Shown: positions 13,585 through 21,618 of the stretch, one piece after another
Numbering within the stretch: the stretch's first letter is position 1
Layout of the letters: each line of letters begins with the position of its first letter
Assembly (NCBI RefSeq): GCF_001050275.1
Contig: NZ_BBYA01000013.1
Coordinates: forward strand, 1 to 42,875
Source of the DNA: Leptolinea tardivitalis
Lineage (GTDB): Bacteria; Chloroflexota; Anaerolineae; Anaerolineales; Anaerolineaceae
DNA length: 42,875 nucleotides
Reading direction: 5' to 3'
The notes under the pieces: generated by a model
Databases searched by the model: none
Seen by the model: the letters and a program-made list of their open reading frames with translations, nothing else
What the model was told of the DNA's origin: nothing
Position numbers and translations under genes: made by a program

Positions 13585-14439
13585 TTACTGGTCTTCATCC
13601 CCATCCTTTTTCTGTACATCCTTTAATAACTTTTTCTCGTCGCTAACCAATTTGCGCTGTGTTTTTTTGATATCATCCGCCGCTGGCAATGCTTCAGGTC
13701 TGACTCCGCGTTCGATTAACATTTTCCGCACAGCTTTGTTGTTATCCACATGTTCATGGGTGATGTCATTTTCACCGTTAAGGTCCTTTTCAATCACATT
13801 GTGGCTGGTCAGTTCGTTGGCGAAATCTTTTGCCTTGATGGTGAGGGTGGGCAGAAAATCTGCCAGAGGGCGACCGTCGGGCACAGCCAGTTTCTTCTTC
13901 ATCTCGCCGGTTGAATAACCGCCAAACAGCGCCTGATCCCCTTTCGATCGGATGATACCGAAACCACGGTCATCCACCCCCCGTTCATAAATAATCCCAG
14001 AGAGTTTCTTTTCAGACTGGGTCAATTTTTCGCGAGCGGTCACGCGGGCAACATCCAGGAGTCGCTGGGCAATGACCTCCTGTCGGCGGGTTTGAACGGC
14101 AAAATAGGTTTGGGCAAAGGCGATCTCGTTTTTAGCCGGGTCGCCATTCTGGGCGATCAGGTAGCAGGCATAGCGGGTTAAGGCCAGGTCTTCCACCTCG
14201 CGGGTCGCCCCACTGCCAAGTTCGACCATTTTCCCGACATCGGCAAAATGGTCTGAAACGGATATACCGGCGTTCTTGCAGGCGTTTTTCGCTTTAAGAA
14301 TACTATTTTTGAAATTATCCCATTTGGAATACCCCAGGATTTCCTGCAAGTCGCGGGCGCTCCAACATTCAATGTCGTTATACAGGTAACAGGCAGCTTC
14401 AAATTTATGAAACAACTCATTGATCATTTCCGGTTTCAT
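13585..14439 (-). CDS. dinD: DNA damage-inducible protein D
   Basis: 284 aa. The BRO-N-like N-terminal half ([38 protein letters not shown]...) and the following [40 protein letters not shown] run are characteristic of DinD. The C-terminal half is charged and helical ([37 protein letters not shown]). DinD inhibits RecA filament activity in E. coli. The start is the ATG six bases after AGGAGG rather than the GTG inside that ribosome site. Such genes often travel with restriction-modification genes, as here; expression may be damage-linked, but I found no clear LexA box. Confidence 0.9.
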   Translation of the reverse strand: MKPEMINELFHKFEAACYLYNDIECWSARDLQEILGYSKWDNFKNSILKAKNACKNAGISVSDHFADVGKMVELGSGATREVEDLALTRYACYLIAQNGDPAKNEIAFAQTYFAVQTRRQEVIAQRLLDVARVTAREKLTQSEKKLSGIIYERGVDDRGFGIIRSKGDQALFGGYSTGEMKKKLAVPDGRPLADFLPTLTIKAKDFANELTSHNVIEKDLNGENDITHEHVDNNKAVRKMLIERGVRPEALPAADDIKKTQRKLVSDEKKLLKDVQKKDGDEDQ

Positions 14440-14572
14440 TTGCACCCTCCTTAATATGAATATATGGAAAGAAATTGCCCTTTTTACTAAACCACGATCA
14501 TTTTGTAGACGTCAACAAAATGCTACTACATCTCAACTTAACGTACTCCCCCACCAAGGTCACCCAACTACC

Positions 14573-16024
14573 CTATCCCCACCCCAACAGACCGCCGAAC
14601 ACCCGCAGGGCAGAGACGACATCCGGCAAACAGAACCAAACCCACCCGAAGGCCACATAATGAAAGGTCAAAAACCAGCCGCCAAACCCGAGGGCTTTCC
14701 TGCCCCAGTCCGAGGTGACCCGCGGCGTGATGGTGCGTTTGGCCCAGTCTGAATAACGATTCTGGACGAAAAGTCCCAGCCCGTGCCACAATCCCCAGAT
14801 GATGAAATTCACGGTGATACCGTGCCACAGGCCGATGAGCAGCATGGTGCCCAGCTGGCCGATCAGCATAACCAGAAGCGGTGAAAGGCTGGATTTGTTC
14901 ACCCGCAGCCAGCGGGTGACCGGGTTGAAGAAATAAGCGCGCACCCAGTTGGTGAGTGTCATGTGCCAGTTGTTCCAGAACTGCGTCAGGTTGGTGCGGC
15001 CGTAGGGATTGTTGAAGTTCTCGGGCAGGCGGATGCCCAGTATGCGCGACATACCGAGGGCGATATCGGTGTAGCCGCTAAAGTCAAAGTAAATTTGCAG
15101 GGCATACCCGTAAAGCAGCACCCAGTACCAGGCCGGGTGAATCACCTGACCGGCCGTGCGGGGATTCAACGCCACAATGGCCAGCGTATCGGCCACGGCG
15201 AATTTTTTGAACAGGCCGATAATCAACCGGCGCAGGGCTTCGGCGGTCTCGTTGCGGTCGAGCGGGGCAGGAGAGCGCAAATCTTTCAGGAATCGTTCCA
15301 GCCGATCAATTGGGCCGGAGCTGAAGGCTGGAAAGAAGACGGCATAGATCAGGTATTCTGCCAGGGTGGCCGTAGGCAGGCGGCCAGATTGCCGGTCGCG
15401 CAACGTATGGATCAGGCGAAAAGCCAGGTATGAGTACCCCAGCCAGCGGAAATCTATCGCGGATGCTCCGGCGGTGTTCTGCCCGGCGGCTGTGCGCAGG
15501 GTGATAGAGACGAATTGAGCCAGGAACGGGGATTTGAGCAGCAAGAACAGGCCGATCAGGACGGCGAGCATGATCCCCAGGAGTCGTTTATTGTTGCGTA
15601 TAGATAAAAATAGTATTCCGCCCAGCACAGCCAGGCCGATCAGTGATTGCAGCAGGGGAGGGGGGGCCAGAGTCAGCCAGCCCGCCGGCAGGCGAATCAG
15701 CGAGGTGAACGCCGTCAACAGGGCGGCAGCCACCAGACCCAGCAGGGCAGGGGCGTTAACTTTGAAGGAACGTTCTTCCGCCGGAGTGACGGCCGCCCAG
15801 CAGAGAACCGTCAGAACCAGGGTGAGGGTGGGCAGCCAGAAATCCAGACCGCGGATGGGCAGAGATGGTTGCAGCCAGTAAACCGCCAGAACAGAGGCGC
15901 CAAAAAGGAAAGCCGTTCGTCCCCACTCTTTTGACGGGTCAGGTGAATGGGGTGTTATGAACCGCGCCAGCAGACGGTAAAGCAGGGCGGCACAGAAAGC
16001 GGCAAGAATCTGGGGGAGTGACAC
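14573..16024 (-). CDS. MBOAT-family membrane O-acyltransferase (DltB/AlgI-like)
   Basis: 483 aa with roughly a dozen membrane segments. Diagnostic motifs are YGYALQIYFDFSGYTDIALGM, RTNLTQFWNNWHMTLTNWVRAYFF and IGLWHGITVNFIIWGLWHG; the last carries the conserved catalytic-channel His. Members transfer acyl groups (acetyl, D-alanyl) to an extracytoplasmic polymer across the membrane. It starts at GTG four bases after a 38-aa DltX-like microprotein gene, itself overlapping a lipoprotein gene, so the three form a coupled operon. There is no dltA/dltC in the window, which argues against a classical D-alanylation operon. The acceptor is unknown. Confidence 0.88.
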   Translation of the reverse strand: MSLPQILAAFCAALLYRLLARFITPHSPDPSKEWGRTAFLFGASVLAVYWLQPSLPIRGLDFWLPTLTLVLTVLCWAAVTPAEERSFKVNAPALLGLVAAALLTAFTSLIRLPAGWLTLAPPPLLQSLIGLAVLGGILFLSIRNNKRLLGIMLAVLIGLFLLLKSPFLAQFVSITLRTAAGQNTAGASAIDFRWLGYSYLAFRLIHTLRDRQSGRLPTATLAEYLIYAVFFPAFSSGPIDRLERFLKDLRSPAPLDRNETAEALRRLIIGLFKKFAVADTLAIVALNPRTAGQVIHPAWYWVLLYGYALQIYFDFSGYTDIALGMSRILGIRLPENFNNPYGRTNLTQFWNNWHMTLTNWVRAYFFNPVTRWLRVNKSSLSPLLVMLIGQLGTMLLIGLWHGITVNFIIWGLWHGLGLFVQNRYSDWAKRTITPRVTSDWGRKALGFGGWFLTFHYVAFGWVWFCLPDVVSALRVFGGLLGWG

Positions 16025-16028
16025 CGGA

Positions 16029-16145
16029 TTAAAATCCCTGATAGATCCACAGGGGAGTGGAATCGGCAGTAAAAATGAGCAGCGCCAGCAGCATCAGAGC
16101 CAGCAGCACAGCCCAGGCATTTTCTTTCGTAAAGAGGCGGTTCAT
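16029..16145 (-). CDS. DltX-like 38-aa membrane microprotein
   Basis: The protein is one N-terminal basic stretch (MNRLFTKENAW), one membrane helix (AVLLALMLLALLIF) and a short tail ending LWIYQGF. The size, single helix and C-terminal (F/W)IYxxF ending are those of DltX. That microprotein precedes dltA in Gram-positive dlt operons, and its C-terminal tyrosine motif is implicated in acyl transfer with the MBOAT DltB. The start ATG overlaps the stop of the lipoprotein gene by one base (TAATG), and the stop lies four bases before the MBOAT start, so coupling is tight. This is family inference from a very short protein, but the context is strong. Confidence 0.75.
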   Translation of the reverse strand: MNRLFTKENAWAVLLALMLLALLIFTADSTPLWIYQGF

Positions 16146-16546
16146 TACTTCGTGTAGCCGCACATTCGCCATTCCCCGCCTTCCTGACTTACCAGGTAGG
16201 GGCGGCGGTCCAGCGGAATTTCCTGATCTTCATTCCCGTAGGTAGCCACAATTTTGCCGGTGCAGGTGACTTTGGCTGAAGTGCCTTCGTCGCCGGCTTT
16301 GGTGCAGGTCACACCATCAAGGCGGGCTTTCACCGCCTGAAAGGAATCTGCTTCAAGACGGGCTTTCTCTTCCCAGGCCTTGCATGATACAGTGGTCAGG
16401 CGGTTGACATCCTGGCTGACCAGGGCGTTCAGGTAAGTTTCAACGGCTTTTTCTGGTCCTGCCGCCGCTGATGTGCCACCGCAGGCAGATAAAACTGCCG
16501 CACCAAGGGAAAGAATCACAACCAGGGAAACGGTACGAAACGACAT
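16145..16546 (-). CDS. Secreted lipoprotein with NTF2/DUF4878-like domain
   Basis: 133 aa. A signal peptide with lipobox (MSFRTVSLVVILSLGAAVLSACGG) is followed by a short linker and a domain beginning GPEKAVETYLNALVSQDVNRL. That opening is the usual start of DUF4878/NTF2-like lipoproteins. Four cysteines (SCKAW, GVTCTK, KVTCTG, RMCGY) lie in the mature part and could form two disulfides. The start is set by CGGAGGGTTGC before the ATG. It is the first gene of the operon with the DltX-like and MBOAT genes, so it may help present or recognise the acylated substrate. That role is inference. Confidence 0.8.
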   Translation of the reverse strand: MSFRTVSLVVILSLGAAVLSACGGTSAAAGPEKAVETYLNALVSQDVNRLTTVSCKAWEEKARLEADSFQAVKARLDGVTCTKAGDEGTSAKVTCTGKIVATYGNEDQEIPLDRRPYLVSQEGGEWRMCGYTK

Positions 16547-16628
16547 GCAACCCTCCGCATGAAAAATTGCCAAAGATGGCCCAATTTTACCGCAAAGCAT
16601 TACGGCGATTAATTAAATAGAAGGAATG

Positions 16629-17108
16629 CTAATCTTCCTTTGTTTTCATCACCGTTCCGCCGGTCAATGTGACCAGTTCAGCGGGGGTCAGTTCAAACAC
16701 GGCGGTGGGGGCGCCGGCAGCCGCCCAGATGGTTTTATATTGCAGAAGGTCTTCATCAATATAGGTTGTCATCGGCTGAGTATGGCCGGCTGGAGGCACT
16801 CCGCCAATGGCATAGCCGCTCACGGTATGGACAAAATCGGGGTCAGCGCGGTCAATGGGTTCACCCAGGGCTTCACCGATGCGTTTGGTATTCACCCGGT
16901 TTATCCCGGAGGCAATCACCAGAACCGGTTTTTTTGACCGGCGGGCGGTGAATACCAGTGATTTGGCGATTTGCGCCACTGTGCAGCCGATGGCCTCGGC
17001 GGCTTCTGCGGAGGTGCGGGTGGACTGGTTATGTTCCACCACCTGGTAGGAATGACCGGTGGAAGTAATGAAATCCTGAAATCTCTGGGCGGATGATGAA
17101 AGAGTCAT
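16629..17108 (-). CDS. ybaK: YbaK/EbsC-type aminoacyl-tRNA deacylase
   Basis: 159 aa, single YbaK domain: HSYQVVEHNQSTRTSAEAAEAIGCTVAQIAKSLVF, the conserved lysine in the AKSLVF block, KRIGEALG, and SGYAIGGVPPAGH near the active site. The family hydrolyses mischarged aminoacyl-tRNA (Cys- or Ala-tRNAPro type) in trans. The start at MTLSSSAQRF follows GAGGAGAAGACAAT; the longer frame would include this ribosome site. It is divergent from the cupin gene, with a 14-bp inverted repeat between the two. Confidence 0.9.
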   Translation of the reverse strand: MTLSSSAQRFQDFITSTGHSYQVVEHNQSTRTSAEAAEAIGCTVAQIAKSLVFTARRSKKPVLVIASGINRVNTKRIGEALGEPIDRADPDFVHTVSGYAIGGVPPAGHTQPMTTYIDEDLLQYKTIWAAAGAPTAVFELTPAELVTLTGGTVMKTKED

Positions 17109-17132
17109 ATTGTCTTCTCCTCGTTGATGGGA

Positions 17133-17182
17133 TAATTGTAATCCACGGCGAGTTGCTTCCATTGAGTGGTGGATTACAATTA
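17133..17182. promoter_or_regulatory. 14-bp inverted repeat in the ybaK/cupin divergent promoter region
   Basis: TAATTGTAATCCAC (17133-17146) and GTGGATTACAATTA (17169-17182) are exact complements 22 bases apart. Each arm contains a TACAAT-like -10 pointing outward. The arrangement suggests mirrored promoters, or one dimeric regulator covering both, so that the two genes could be co-regulated. Confidence 0.65.
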
Positions 17183-17243
17183 ATAGACAAGAATTATCGG
17201 TATGGTTTTTGACGTTATAGTGTTAAGGAAAGGAGAATTTATT

Positions 17244-17636
17244 ATGACGAATTTCGCCACAAAGCCCATTCCAGCTGAAAAACCGGATGTTCCGTGGACT
17301 CACCGCCCGTGGGGACAACAGAAACAATATGCTTACAATGAGGAATGTACCGTTACGTATATCGTTGTTGAACCAGATCACCGGCTGAGTCTGCAAAGCC
17401 ATTCGGGCCGTGCTGAACTGTGGATTGCGCTGGATGACGGCGCCCTCATCCAGGTGGGAGATACAGTCACCCTCGCCAAAGCCGGAGAGGAATTCTGGAT
17501 TCCACCCAACACCAAACACCGCCTGAGCAGCACCGGCAGCCGCATCCGTGTTCTGGAAGTCGGCTTTGGAAACTGGAAGCAAGAAGATATCATCCGGTAC
17601 GAAGATGATTATGCCCGCCCGGCGGAAGGCGAATAG
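17244..17636 (+). CDS. Mannose-6-phosphate isomerase-type cupin
   Basis: 130 aa single cupin like the C-terminal part of ManC/AlgA-type enzymes: HRPWGQQKQYAYNEECTVTYIVVEPDHRLSLQSHSGRAELWIALDDGALIQVGD... ending WIPPNTKHRLSSTG. The metal-binding set is visible (QSHSGRAELW with His and Glu, and the second His in TKHRL). It may isomerise or bind a phosphosugar; there is no nucleotidyltransferase domain. The start follows AAGGAAAGGAGAATTTATT. It is monocistronic with its own terminator. Confidence 0.85.
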   Translation: MTNFATKPIPAEKPDVPWTHRPWGQQKQYAYNEECTVTYIVVEPDHRLSLQSHSGRAELWIALDDGALIQVGDTVTLAKAGEEFWIPPNTKHRLSSTGSRIRVLEVGFGNWKQEDIIRYEDDYARPAEGE

Positions 17637-17655
17637 AAAAATTGAATGTCAGAAA

Positions 17656-17690
17656 CGTCCCCACTCCAAACAGGCGGGGACGTTTTTTTT
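17656..17690 (+). terminator. Intrinsic terminator after the cupin gene
   Basis: CGTCCCC and GGGGACG pair around a 13-base loop and are followed by eight T. Confidence 0.9.
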
Positions 17691-17714
17691 GTAGGAACGG
17701 GCAGGGGGATAAAA

Positions 17715-17728
17715 GTGACATATGTCAC
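17715..17728. promoter_or_regulatory. Perfect CRP-type palindrome upstream of the ROK gene
   Basis: GTGACATATGTCAC is a perfect palindrome with the GTGA-N6-TCAC spacing of CRP/FNR-superfamily operators. It ends 35 bases before the -35 box of the promoter at 17764, a position compatible with activation. The regulator itself is not in this window. Confidence 0.7.
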
Positions 17729-17763
17729 CTGTTATTGATGTAATTCGTTTTATTATTTCTGTA

Positions 17764-17818
17764 TTGACAAAGACCTGTCAAATGCGTAAACTATTTTTTA
17801 ATGTCCTTAATAAAGGAC
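17764..17818 (+). promoter_or_regulatory. Promoter and operator-like inverted repeats for the ROK/sugar-transport locus
   Basis: TTGACA (17764-17769) and TAAACT (17787-17792) are 17 bases apart, a good housekeeping promoter. The -35 is half of the inverted repeat TTGACA-N6-TGTCAA. A second inverted repeat, GTCCTT-N4-AAGGAC (17803-17818), lies just downstream of the -10, at the expected transcription start. Both are plausible sites for the ROK repressor. Confidence 0.75.
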
Positions 17819-17885
17819 TTGAAAAATCTACTTTATAAACCACTTTATTAAACCAGAAAACAAACCCCGTTCTCACGAAAAACCA

Positions 17886-19157
17886 ATGTTTGATCCCGAC
17901 CAGGTACCTGATTACCCGCACTTAATAACGCCGAAATCCGAGATTTCATCTACGGCGGCTGTGCGCGCGCACAACCTGAGCCTTGTGTTGAACCTGATTC
18001 GAGATCGGGGAACCATTACCCGCGCTGATATCATTCACCTGACCCGGTTGAGTGCCCCGACTGTGTCTTCTCTGGTTAATATCCTCATTGCCAGCGATTT
18101 TGTGCGTGAAGGCGGCATCGGGCTCTCTTCCGGCGGCCGTAAACCGGTGGTGCTGGAGTTCAACTATGAAGCCCGCAAGGTCATCGGTATTGATATGGGG
18201 GCGGCGCACATCACCATCATCATCATGAACCTGAAAGGGGAAGTGAGCAATCGCTTCTCCTGCCATATGGATGTCCTTTTGAAGCCGGCTGAATCTCTTC
18301 AAGTCATTCATGATGCCATTGAAAACCTTCTCAAGGAAACCGGTCTAACGGAAAGCGACCTTCTGGGTATCGGGTACACCGTACCAGCTCCCCTCGAAAA
18401 TGAGAAAACCGGGGAATTTGTCACCCACTACATGCCCGCATGGAAAAATATCAGTTGCATCCAGGCGGTGCGAGACATCATCAAGGATGTTCCGATCTAT
18501 TTTGAAAATGACGCCAATGCCGCTGCCATTGCAGAAAAATGCTGGGGCAGTGGATTGGGTTACGACAACCTGGTGTATATCAAACTCGGCACTGGTGTTG
18601 GCAGCGGATTGATTATTAATGGCCAGGTCTACAAAGGTTTCAGCGGCACCGCCGGTGAAATCGGTCACACCACTATTGAGGCCGACGGTCGAAGCTGCCG
18701 CTGCGGAAACCGGGGCTGCCTCGAAAGTTATATTGGAATGCAGGGCATCCTCTCAGATGGTCGGCGGGCTCTGGCAAATGATGCCCGTTGGGCCGGTAAG
18801 TTAGACGAGCTGGATGTGAAAGGCGTTGTCAAGGCAGCCCGTGAAGGTAACCGTGAATGCGAAAAAATCATCACAACCGCCGGCTGGTATCTGGGCATTG
18901 GGCTGGCCAACATCATCAATCTGGTCAACCCCGGTCTTTTAATTCTGGGAGGCGACCTGGCCGATGCCGGTCAAATGCTGCTGGATCCCGCCAGACAATC
19001 GCTGGTGGAACGTACTGTAGGTTTTAACACCCGTACTGACAATCTGGTCATCGGGGAGTTGGGCAGTAATGCCGTGGCTGTTGGCGCGGCAACATTGGTT
19101 ATCGCCAATGCGTTTCAAGAAACAAATATCTACTCCGCGTTAAGAAACAAAGATTAG
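17886..19157 (+). CDS. ROK-family (XylR/NagC-like) transcriptional repressor
   Basis: 423 aa. A winged helix at residues about 26-85 (RAHNLSLVLNLIRDRGTITRADIIHLTRLSAPTVSSLVN) is followed by a ROK sugar-kinase-like domain: VIGIDMGAAHITIIIM, NDANAAAIAE, the glycine-rich KLGTGVGSGLIINGQ, and the zinc motif AGEIGHTTIEADGRSCRCGNRGCLES at about 255-280. Such repressors release DNA on binding a sugar or sugar phosphate. It stands directly upstream of and co-oriented with a ChvE/MmsAB-type sugar transporter, which it very likely controls. The ribosome site before the ATG is weak. There is no sign of damage. Confidence 0.92.
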   Translation: MFDPDQVPDYPHLITPKSEISSTAAVRAHNLSLVLNLIRDRGTITRADIIHLTRLSAPTVSSLVNILIASDFVREGGIGLSSGGRKPVVLEFNYEARKVIGIDMGAAHITIIIMNLKGEVSNRFSCHMDVLLKPAESLQVIHDAIENLLKETGLTESDLLGIGYTVPAPLENEKTGEFVTHYMPAWKNISCIQAVRDIIKDVPIYFENDANAAAIAEKCWGSGLGYDNLVYIKLGTGVGSGLIINGQVYKGFSGTAGEIGHTTIEADGRSCRCGNRGCLESYIGMQGILSDGRRALANDARWAGKLDELDVKGVVKAAREGNRECEKIITTAGWYLGIGLANIINLVNPGLLILGGDLADAGQMLLDPARQSLVERTVGFNTRTDNLVIGELGSNAVAVGAATLVIANAFQETNIYSALRNKD

Positions 19158-19296
19158 TCCGTATTAAGCAATTCAATGCTTCACGAAAGAAGGAGGTGGT
19201 TAATTCGATCGTAAGGTAAGCAAGAGTTGTAGTTTTGTGTTGTTTGTTGTGTTGTGTCGGATCACCAAATTGTTCAAATTTATCTGGAGGAAGAGC

Positions 19297-21531
19297 ATGT
19301 TTAAGAAGTTGATGCCTTTCGTCAGCGTTGTATTAGCGCTGACCTTTGTTCTTGCTGCTTGCGCTCCGGCTGCTGCCACCGCAGCTCCCGCCGCCGTTGA
19401 ACCAACCAAAGCAGAAGCAGCCGCCCCTGCGGCTGAAGCGGGAAAATTAGCCGTTGGTATCGTACTGCCCACCAAAGATGAACCGCGCTGGGTACAGGAC
19501 GAAACCCGTTTCAAAGATGCCCTGAAAGCTGCCGGATACGATGTTGAAATTCTGTTCAGCCAGGGTGATTCCGCCAAGGAAGCCTCAAATGTTGAGGCAT
19601 TAATTGCCAAAGGTATCAAAGTTTTGATTATCTGCCCGCAGGACGGAAAAGCAGCTGCCGCAGCCGTAGAAAAGGCGAAAGCCGCCGGCGTGAAAGTGAT
19701 CGCCTACGACCGTCTGATCACCAACACCGATGCCGTTGACTTCTTTGCGACCTTCAACAGTTTCAATGTTGGTAAAGCCCAGGGTCAATTCCTGGTAGAC
19801 AAAGCCGGTGATGGCAAGGGACTGCCCCTGTATCTGTATGCCGGTGCTGCTTCAGACAACAACGCCTTCGTGTTCTTTGCTGGCGCCTGGTCAGTATTGC
19901 AGCCGAAAGTGGCAGATGGCACCTTTGTCATCAAGAACTCCAGCGAAGCTGTAGCCCTGCAGGGCAAAGCCGAACTGACCCGAGATGAACAGGCCAAGAT
20001 CATTGGTCAGATCACGACGAACTGGGACTTTGCTGTCGCCAAGACGCTGGCGGAACAGAACCTGACGGCTGCCAAAGCCGAGGATAAGGGCAATGTCTTC
20101 ATCCTGGCTCCGAACGATGGCACCGCCCGCTCTATTGCTGATACGTTTGCAGCTGACAAGGATGTGAAATCCTACGTTGTTACCGGGCAGGATGCTGAAA
20201 AAGCCTCTGTTCAGTACGTCATCGATGGCAAACAGTCCATGACCGTGTTCAAAGATGTCCGCACCCTGGTCAAAGATGCCATTACCACCGCAGTGGCCTT
20301 CCTGAAGGGTGAAACACCCCAGGCTCCCGGTAAAGAGAACAACGGCAAGATTGACGTTCCCGCCACCGAATCCGAAGTTGTGACCGTGACCAAAGAAAAC
20401 GTCAAAGCTGTTTTGATCGACTCCGGTTACTATCCTGCCTCTGAATTTACCGGTCTCGATGCGGCGGCCGCCGCACCAGCAGCACCTACCGCCCCTGCGG
20501 CTGAAGCGGGGAAATTAGCCGTTGGTATCGTACTGCCCACCAAAGATGAACCGCGCTGGGTACAGGACGAGACCCGTTTCAAAGATGCCCTGAAAGCTGC
20601 CGGATACGATGTTGAAATTCTGTTCAGCCAGGGTGATTCCGCCAAGGAAGCCTCAAACGTTGAGGCATTAATTGCCAAAGGTATCAAAGTTTTGATTATC
20701 TGCCCGCAGGACGGAAAAGCAGCTGCCGCAGCCGTAGAAAAAGCGAAAGCCGCCGGCGTGAAAGTGATCGCCTACGACCGTCTGATCACCAACACCGATG
20801 CCGTTGACTTCTTTGCGACCTTCAACAGCTTCAATGTTGGTAAAGCCCAGGGTCAATTCCTGGTAGACAAAGCCGGTGATGGCAAGGGACTGCCCCTGTA
20901 TCTGTATGCCGGTGCTGCTTCAGACAACAACGCCTTCGTGTTCTTTGCTGGCGCCTGGTCAGTATTGCAGCCGAAAGTGGCAGATGGCACCTTTGTCATC
21001 AAGAACTCCAGCGAAGCTGTAGCCCTGCAGGGCAAAGCCGAACTGACCCGAGATGAACAGGCCAAGATCATTGGTCAGATCACGACGAACTGGGACTTTG
21101 CTGTAGCCAAGACGCTGGCGGAACAGAACCTGACGGCTGCCAAAGCCGAGGATAAGGGCAATGTCTTCATCCTGGCTCCGAACGATGGCACCGCCCGCTC
21201 TATTGCTGACACGTTTGCAGCTGACAAGGATGTGAAATCCTACGTTGTTACCGGGCAGGATGCTGAAAAAGCCTCTGTTCAGTATGTCATCGATGGCAAA
21301 CAGTCCATGACCGTGTTCAAAGATGTCCGCACCCTGGTCAATGACGCCATTACCACCGCAGTGGCCTTCCTGAAGGGTGAAACGCCCCAGGCTCCCGGTA
21401 AAGAGAACAACGGCAAGATTGACGTTCCCGCCACCGAATCCGAAGTTGTGACCGTGACCAAAGAAAACGTCAAAGCTGCTTTGATCGACTCCGGTTATTA
21501 CAAAGCCTCTGACTTCAAGGGTCTAGAGTAA
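19297..21531 (+). CDS. Sugar-binding lipoprotein with two tandem, nearly identical ChvE-type domains
   Basis: 744 aa. A signal peptide with lipobox (MFKKLMPFVSVVLALTFVLAACAPA) precedes an Ala/Pro linker, then two periplasmic-binding domains of about 340 residues each. The 1068-bp unit begins at 19423 and again at 20491. The copies differ at about eleven bases before the last few codons; only two of these change the protein (K to N in DVRTLV-KDAI, V to A in KENVKA). Each domain opens KLAVGIVLPTKDEPRWVQDETRFKDALKAAG (shown only in part in homologs) and is of the xylose/ChvE multi-sugar type. Start set by GGAGGAAGAGC. The mmsA-like and mmsB-like genes follow. A single domain is normal, so the fusion is unusual. 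Confidence 0.93.
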   Translation: MFKKLMPFVSVVLALTFVLAACAPAAATAAPAAVEPTKAEAAAPAAEAGKLAVGIVLPTKDEPRWVQDETRFKDALKAAGYDVEILFSQGDSAKEASNVEALIAKGIKVLIICPQDGKAAAAAVEKAKAAGVKVIAYDRLITNTDAVDFFATFNSFNVGKAQGQFLVDKAGDGKGLPLYLYAGAASDNNAFVFFAGAWSVLQPKVADGTFVIKNSSEAVALQGKAELTRDEQAKIIGQITTNWDFAVAKTLAEQNLTAAKAEDKGNVFILAPNDGTARSIADTFAADKDVKSYVVTGQDAEKASVQYVIDGKQSMTVFKDVRTLVKDAITTAVAFLKGETPQAPGKENNGKIDVPATESEVVTVTKENVKAVLIDSGYYPASEFTGLDAAAAAPAAPTAPAAEAGKLAVGIVLPTKDEPRWVQDETRFKDALKAAGYDVEILFSQGDSAKEASNVEALIAKGIKVLIICPQDGKAAAAAVEKAKAAGVKVIAYDRLITNTDAVDFFATFNSFNVGKAQGQFLVDKAGDGKGLPLYLYAGAASDNNAFVFFAGAWSVLQPKVADGTFVIKNSSEAVALQGKAELTRDEQAKIIGQITTNWDFAVAKTLAEQNLTAAKAEDKGNVFILAPNDGTARSIADTFAADKDVKSYVVTGQDAEKASVQYVIDGKQSMTVFKDVRTLVNDAITTAVAFLKGETPQAPGKENNGKIDVPATESEVVTVTKENVKAALIDSGYYKASDFKGLE

Positions 21532-21551
21532 AAGTTTTTCTGAATTAATGG

Positions 21552-21595
21552 ACTGGTGATGGCGTTAGACCGCCATCACCAGTTTTGCACTTTTT
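21552..21595 (+). terminator. Strong stem-loop between binding-protein and ATPase genes
   Basis: ACTGGTGATGGCG and CGCCATCACCAGT make a 13-bp stem with a 6-base loop, followed by TTTGCACTTTTT. It is probably a leaky terminator or mRNA-stabilising structure that keeps binding-protein expression above that of the membrane parts. Confidence 0.75.
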
Positions 21596-21618
21596 ATAGC
21601 AATAAAGCTGGAGCATAT

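Noticed and set aside
13870-14215. Further AGGGTCGCC-like words (GGGCGACCG, CGGGTCGCC) inside dinD
   Set aside because: They are partial matches in coding sequence without a palindrome or cluster, as expected by chance.
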